Of a stretch of 64,000 nt of DNA, positions 59,522-64,000 are shown piece after piece. The translations under genes were made by a program, and so were the position numbers. The notes under the pieces are model-generated. The model searched no databases and was not told the DNA's origin. It saw only the letters and a program-made list of their open reading frames with translations. How positions within the stretch are numbered: position 1 is the first letter of the stretch; each line of letters starts with the position of its first letter. The stretch comes from Nocardia suismassiliense (GTDB lineage Bacteria; Actinomycetota; Actinomycetes; Mycobacteriales; Mycobacteriaceae): the NCBI RefSeq assembly GCF_900269665.1, contig NZ_LT985361.1:478965-542964 (forward strand), written 5' to 3'.

Positions 59522-61206
59522 TTCATAAATCCGATCTTCGTGTAGTCATACGACGCCAACCCCGGTGACCCGAAGTTGGCGATGTCCGCGCGCACGCCCC
59601 AGTTCCCTTCCGACTGGGTCAGCGGCAACGAGTGCCCCTCCTCGAACACCTTTCGATCCACCTCGTTGGCCAACTCGATCGCCTTTTTCGGGTCCAGTTC
59701 GGACAGGGTGCGATCGATCAGGGCGTTGAGTTCGGGGGAGCCGATGTGGCCGAAGTTGTTCTGCCAGTCGCCGGGGTTGTAGCCGTAGGTCTGCGGGATG
59801 CTGCTGAGCGGGAAGGCGTCACCGATGTAGGCGAATTGGGCGACGTCGAAGTCGCCGGGGATGATGACGTCGGTGAAGAAGCCCGCGCCGGGCTTGGTGT
59901 CGATGGTGAGTTCGACGCCGATCCGGGCGAGGTTCTGCTGGATGATGCGGGCGATCTGGATCCAGGTGTCGTCGTTGTACATGACGTCCCGGATGACGAG
60001 CTTGCGGCCGTCTTTCTCGCGGGTGTCGCCGTTGAGCTTCCAGCCGAGTGCATCGAGTTCCCTTGCGGCGGCGTCCGGATCGAAGCCGAGGCTGTTGTCC
60101 TGGTATCCGGCTTGGCCCTCCAGGAAGACGTGGTTGTTCAGCGGTTTCGGTTGTTCGACCAGACCGTTCTGCACCGCGGTGGCGATGCCTTGACGATCGA
60201 TTGCCTTCGAGATGGCTACGCGCAGAGCGGGATCGGCGAGGATGGAGCCGGGTGCGCCGTTGAAGGTGATGTGCCGCCAGCGATTACCCGGTGCGCGGCG
60301 GACGACGACGCCCGAGGACCTGCGCACGGTGGTCGCGTCGTCGAGGTTGCTGAGCAGCACCGCGTCGAGCTCGTTGTTCTGCAGGCCGCCGACCCAGGCG
60401 TTGCGGTCGAGCACGGTGTAGGTGATGGTGTCGAGTTTCGGCTTGGCGCCCCACCAGTTCGGATTGCGGCCCAGCACGATTCGGCCCTGGCCGCGATCGG
60501 TGGACTGGACCAGGAACGGGCCCGCCGTGGGCCCCATGTTGTCGACGAGACCCTTGTTGAAGGCATCCGGGTCGGCGGTCACCGATTTGGGAAACAGCGA
60601 CGTGTTGCCCGCGAACTGGCCGCGCCATTCGGTGAAGGGCTGCCGGAATGTGATGACGGCCTGGCGGTCGTCGACGCCGCGCTCCACCTTCTCCACCCGG
60701 TCGAAACCGACGGTGATGGCGATCAGGAAGCGTTTGTCGGTGCCGTCGAGTGCCTTGGCCTGGGAGCGGATGTCTTCCCAGGTGATCGGATTGCCGTCGG
60801 ACCAAACGGCTTTCGGATTGATCGTGTAGGTGACCTGCTGCGGGCTGGTGTTGGTGAGCTGGACATCGGTGAAGTAGTCGTGGTTGACGGTCAGCTCACC
60901 CGCCGCGTTGGTGTCGAACGCGCGCGGCATCAACGGCCGTTCGATGTCGGCGATCTCGCCGTCGTTGCCGTCGATGGACAGTGTGTTCCAGTTGGCGGGA
61001 AACGAGGTGGTGGCCAGCCGCAGGTTGCCGCCGTCGCGCAGCTCGTCGACACCTTTGGGGTTGATGTCGCTGGTGGAGCCGATCGCGCCGGACACGCCCT
61101 CGGTCGAGGGCGTATCAACCGCCCCGCAACCCGCCGTGAGCAGGCTCAGCGCGACCACCGGGATCGCCCAGCGCAATGCCGGCCTTCGGCTCGCTCGGAT
61201 CGGCAT
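59518..61206 (-). CDS. oppA: oligopeptide ABC transporter solute-binding lipoprotein (paralogue 1)
   Basis: 562 residues from ATG 61206, 12 bases after the ATP-binding gene. Lipobox LLTAGC, then IGSTSDINPKGVDELRDGGNLRL. It carries GVDDRQA, NGAPGSILAD and LNNHVFLEGQAGYQDN, the last nearly identical to the mycobacterial OppA segment. It has an extra insertion GNTSLFPKSV where copies 2 and 3 differ, like OppA, so it looks closest to the ancestral gene. The receptor passes peptide to the OppBC permease. Confidence 0.92.
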   Translation of the reverse strand: MPIRASRRPALRWAIPVVALSLLTAGCGAVDTPSTEGVSGAIGSTSDINPKGVDELRDGGNLRLATTSFPANWNTLSIDGNDGEIADIERPLMPRAFDTNAAGELTVNHDYFTDVQLTNTSPQQVTYTINPKAVWSDGNPITWEDIRSQAKALDGTDKRFLIAITVGFDRVEKVERGVDDRQAVITFRQPFTEWRGQFAGNTSLFPKSVTADPDAFNKGLVDNMGPTAGPFLVQSTDRGQGRIVLGRNPNWWGAKPKLDTITYTVLDRNAWVGGLQNNELDAVLLSNLDDATTVRRSSGVVVRRAPGNRWRHITFNGAPGSILADPALRVAISKAIDRQGIATAVQNGLVEQPKPLNNHVFLEGQAGYQDNSLGFDPDAAARELDALGWKLNGDTREKDGRKLVIRDVMYNDDTWIQIARIIQQNLARIGVELTIDTKPGAGFFTDVIIPGDFDVAQFAYIGDAFPLSSIPQTYGYNPGDWQNNFGHIGSPELNALIDRTLSELDPKKAIELANEVDRKVFEEGHSLPLTQSEGNWGVRADIANFGSPGLASYDYTKIGFMK

Positions 61207-61218
61207 CGCGCTCTCCTT

Positions 61219-63099
61219 CTATCGGCTGACGGCAGGCACGGGCACCGCGTCGATGAGCTCGCGGGTGTACTCGTGCCGTGGATCGGCGAAAATCTGTTCC
61301 GCCGGGCCGGATTCGACGATCTTGCCGCGGTACATCACCGCGATATCGTGGGCCAGGTTGCGCACCACGGACAGGTCGTGCGAGACGAACAGGTAGGACA
61401 GGCCGCGCTCGATCTGCAAGTCGCGCAACAGGTTCAGCACACCGGCCTGGATGGAGACGTCCAGCGAGGACACCGGTTCGTCGAGCACCAGGAGCTCCGG
61501 GTCCAGCGCGAGCGCGCGGGCGATGCTGATGCGCTGTTTCTGGCCGCCGGAGAAGTCGGCGGGATAACGCTCGGCATGATCGCGGCGCAGGCCGACCTGC
61601 TCGAGCAGTTCCGGTACCCGGCGGCTGATCTCGTCGCGTCCGCGCCCGTCGATGCGCATCGGCTCGGCCAGCGCGTCGAAGATCGGCAGGCGCGGATCCA
61701 GCGACGCGGTCGGATCCTGGAAGACGATCTGCATCTTCCGGCGGATCTCACGTTTGCGGGCCTTGGTCAGGGTCGCGACGTCGCTGCCCATGATTTCGAT
61801 GGTGCCCGATTCCGGCCGGACCAGGTCGAGAATCTGGCTGAGCGTCGTCGATTTCCCGGAACCGGACTCGCCGACCAGCGCCAGCGTGCGGCCCGCGCGC
61901 ACCTCGAAGCTGATGCCGTCGACCGCGCGGATCTCGCCCTTACGGCGCTTGAACAGGATGCCCGCGGTGATCGGGAAGGTCTTCACCAACTCCGAAACCC
62001 GCAGCACCACTTGCTCACTGACCTCGGCCTCGACCCTCGGCTCGGTGACTTCCTGCCGATACGCCTCGAACAGGTCGTCCGTGCCGACCTCCGCGGTGCG
62101 GATGCAGGCGGCGGCATGCCCGGGATTGGTCTTCTCCAACGGCGGCTCGGCGACCCGGCATTCGTCGATGGAGATCGGGCAGCGCGGCGCGAACGAGCAG
62201 CCCGGCGGCAGCGCGTGCATGGCGGGCGGTGCGCCGAAGATCGGGATCAGCGGCTGGCGGGCCGGGCGGTCCATCCGCGGGATGGAGCCGAGCAGGCCCA
62301 CCGTGTACGGCATCCGCGGCGCGCTGAAAAGCTCAGTGGTGGTCGCGGTTTCGACGATCTTTCCGGCGTACATCACCGCGACCCGGTCGGCCAGTGTGGC
62401 CGCGATACCCATGTCGTGGGTGATCATGATGACGCCCGCGCCGGTGATGTCGCGCGCTTTGCGCAGCAGATTCAGGATCTGCTTCTGCACCGTGACGTCG
62501 AGCGCGGTGGTGGGCTCGTCGCAGATGATCAGCGCGGGATCGTTGGCGATGGCCATGGCGATCACCACGCGCTGGCGCATGCCGCCGGAGAACTCGTGCG
62601 GGAACGCCTTGGCGCGCACCTCGGGTTCGCCGATGCCGACCAGACCGAGCAGCTCGACCGCCCGGTCCGCCGCCTCGGTCTTGCTCATCTTGCCGTGGGC
62701 CAGCAGGGCTTCGGCGATCTGCTCGCCGACCCGGTACACCGGGGTCAGCGCCGAGAGCGGATCCTGGAACACCATGCTGATGGAACTGCCACGCAGTCTT
62801 GACAATTCGCGGTCGCCGAGGCCGAGCAGTTCGCGGCCGCGCAGCCGGATGGAGCCGCCGATCCTGGCCTGCTCGGGCAGCAGGCCCATCACCGCGAGCG
62901 ACGACACGGACTTGCCGGAGCCGGATTCCCCGACGATGGCGAGCACCTCACCGTCGGAGACGGTGTAGTTGACCCCGCGCACCGCCTCGATGCGGCCCTC
63001 CTCGCTGGGGAAGGAGACCCGAAGGTCGGTGACCTCCAGCAGCGGTGCGGTGAAGTTCTTCTCGACCACGACCTTCTCGGTGGGGTCAGCGCCCGTCAT
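61219..63099 (-). CDS. oppD: oligopeptide ABC transporter, fused double ATP-binding subunit
   Basis: 626 residues from ATG 63099, overlapping the permease stop (ATGA). It contains two complete ATPase domains. The first has Walker A GESGSGKS, signature FSGGMRQRV and Walker [13 protein letters not shown], followed by the oligopeptide-type Cys-rich segment CSFAPRCP...CRV (probable Fe-S or Zn motif). The second has [17 protein letters not shown] and [12 protein letters not shown]. This OppD-OppF fusion matches Rv1281c (612 residues). It powers uptake through OppBC. Confidence 0.94.
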   Translation of the reverse strand: MTGADPTEKVVVEKNFTAPLLEVTDLRVSFPSEEGRIEAVRGVNYTVSDGEVLAIVGESGSGKSVSSLAVMGLLPEQARIGGSIRLRGRELLGLGDRELSRLRGSSISMVFQDPLSALTPVYRVGEQIAEALLAHGKMSKTEAADRAVELLGLVGIGEPEVRAKAFPHEFSGGMRQRVVIAMAIANDPALIICDEPTTALDVTVQKQILNLLRKARDITGAGVIMITHDMGIAATLADRVAVMYAGKIVETATTTELFSAPRMPYTVGLLGSIPRMDRPARQPLIPIFGAPPAMHALPPGCSFAPRCPISIDECRVAEPPLEKTNPGHAAACIRTAEVGTDDLFEAYRQEVTEPRVEAEVSEQVVLRVSELVKTFPITAGILFKRRKGEIRAVDGISFEVRAGRTLALVGESGSGKSTTLSQILDLVRPESGTIEIMGSDVATLTKARKREIRRKMQIVFQDPTASLDPRLPIFDALAEPMRIDGRGRDEISRRVPELLEQVGLRRDHAERYPADFSGGQKQRISIARALALDPELLVLDEPVSSLDVSIQAGVLNLLRDLQIERGLSYLFVSHDLSVVRNLAHDIAVMYRGKIVESGPAEQIFADPRHEYTRELIDAVPVPAVSR

Positions 63100-64000
63100 A
63101 CCTTTGCCTTCTTCTTCGAGCGCGCCCGCTTGGCGCCGGGATCGAATGCGTCGCGCAGTCCGTCACCGACCAGGTTGGCGCACAACACGATGGTGATCAG
63201 CAGGCCACCGGCGAACAGGAACAGCCATGGATAGGTGAGCGCCGACTTGGTGCCGGACGCGATCAGCGAGCCGAGCGAGACATCCGGCGGCTGCACACCG
63301 AAACCGAGGAAGCTGAGCCCGGTCTCGGCCATGATCGCCGCGCCGACCGCCAGCGTGGTGTCGATGATCAGGATCGAGGCGATGTTCGGCAGGATGTGGC
63401 TGACGATGACGGTGCGCGTCGGAGCACCCATATACCGTGCGGCCCTGACGAATTCGCGGTCGCGCAGGCTGAGCGTCAGGCCGCGCACGATGCGCGCGCT
63501 GATCATCCAGCCGAACAGGCTGAGCAGCAGAATCAGCAGCAGGATCGATCCGCTGCCCTTCGTGCGCGGCGCGAACAGCGCGACGATGATGAAACTCGGC
63601 ACCACCAGCAGCAGGTCGACCAGCCACATGATCGCGCGGTCGGTCCAGCCGCCGAGCAGCCCGGCCATCGCCCCCGCCGTCGCCGCGATGGTGGTGGAGA
63701 CCAGCGCCACGCACAGGCCGATCAGCAGGGACTTCTGCATGCCGCGCAGGGTCTGCGCCAGCACGTCCTGCCCGATCTGGGTGGTGCCGAACGGATGCTT
63801 GGCGCTGGGCGGCTTCAACAGCGCGGTGTAATCCAGCTGCTGGTAGTCGTATTTCAGCAGCGGCGGCAACGCGAAGCTGGCGATGAACAGCAAGATCAGG
63901 ATCACCGCGCCGATGACGGCGGGCTTGTTGCGCAGGAACCTGCGCAGCACCAGCTTGCTGCGGCCTGCCGCCGCCGGTTCGGGCGCACCCTGGACGATGA
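63096..64000 (-). CDS. oppC: oligopeptide ABC transporter permease, OppC-like (5' end beyond window)
   Basis: About 301 codons are visible, with the frame open to base 64000 (reading [19 protein letters not shown] before the first helix), so the true start lies outside. The N-terminal OppC_N helix, [12 protein letters not shown] segment, five more transmembrane helices and the EAA-loop region ([20 protein letters not shown]) define the OppC/DppC permease. It overlaps the ATP-binding gene by four bases. An OppB-like partner is expected immediately upstream. Confidence 0.92.
   Translation of the reverse strand, partial: IVQGAPEPAAAGRSKLVLRRFLRNKPAVIGAVILILLFIASFALPPLLKYDYQQLDYTALLKPPSAKHPFGTTQIGQDVLAQTLRGMQKSLLIGLCVALVSTTIAATAGAMAGLLGGWTDRAIMWLVDLLLVVPSFIIVALFAPRTKGSGSILLLILLLSLFGWMISARIVRGLTLSLRDREFVRAARYMGAPTRTVIVSHILPNIASILIIDTTLAVGAAIMAETGLSFLGFGVQPPDVSLGSLIASGTKSALTYPWLFLFAGGLLITIVLCANLVGDGLRDAFDPGAKRARSKKKAKV

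Noticed and set aside
59632..62802. A 1056-codon open frame on the plus strand opposite the oppA and oppD genes
   Set aside because: It lies entirely antisense to genes with clear motifs. Long antisense frames are expected in very GC-rich coding DNA, and its translation is low-complexity Asp/Arg/Gly/Val sequence.

Overview
The window is high-GC actinobacterial chromosome and most likely comes from Nocardia or a close relative. The evidence is the base composition, many GTG starts with stop/start overlaps, a PE-PPE-EspG type VII secretion module, and long stretches that follow the Mycobacterium tuberculosis gene order around sodA, bfrB, pheA and serS. From memory, the M. tuberculosis counterparts run roughly from Rv3834c (serS) to Rv3848, here with genus-specific insertions. 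No rRNA, tRNA, CRISPR array, insertion sequence or prophage was recognised.

Layout. 0-4.4 kb: the end of a DUF5313 membrane gene, an SRPBCC gene, and a copper-type operon (YcnI, CopC, CopD, small membrane protein, DUF6474). 4.5-8.2 kb: a RecB-like/DEDD nuclease translationally coupled to htpG. 8.4-11.9 kb: methyltransferase, two short-chain dehydrogenases and a TetR regulator. 11.9-15.5 kb: a manganese and superoxide block with a GDT1-type Mn exporter behind a yybP-ykoY riboswitch, a conserved hypothetical gene and an Fe/Mn superoxide dismutase. 15.5-16 kb: a gene-free stretch with a cluster of DnaA-box-like 9-mers. 16-24.5 kb: rhodanese, DUF4328, GDPD, DUF5926, two ferritins, an LCP ligase, a CPBP protease with a degraded copy of its 3' end, and a DUF2470 gene behind a strong IdeR iron box. 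25-34 kb: pheA, phosphoglycerate-mutase-like phosphatase, EspG/PPE/PE, metallopeptidase, septum-formation protein, aldehyde dehydrogenase and serS. 34-48.7 kb: a GGDEF-EAL protein, transporters, TetR/MpaB pair, MauE-thioredoxin fusion, BP74-type small protein, MBL-Rieske protein, lipoprotein, two tandem acyltransferases, AraC/NmrA pair. 48.9-52.5 kb: copA, a His-rich exported protein and copZ under a CsoR-like operator. 52.6-64 kb: fatty-acid hydroxylase with its FadR-type regulator, then an Opp-like ABC operon with three successive solute-binding lipoproteins, a membrane protein and an MFS exporter.

How it works together. Metal handling is the recurring theme: two separate copper loci, Mn efflux beside an SOD whose residue 145 predicts Mn use, and iron storage plus an IdeR-controlled gene. 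Many genes begin 6-9 bases after a TANNNT -10 hexamer with no Shine-Dalgarno, so leaderless transcription is likely common. The least ordinary items are the ferroxidase-defective ferritin beside the normal one, the three tandem OppA paralogues, the DnaA-box cluster away from dnaA, and the BP74-domain protein.
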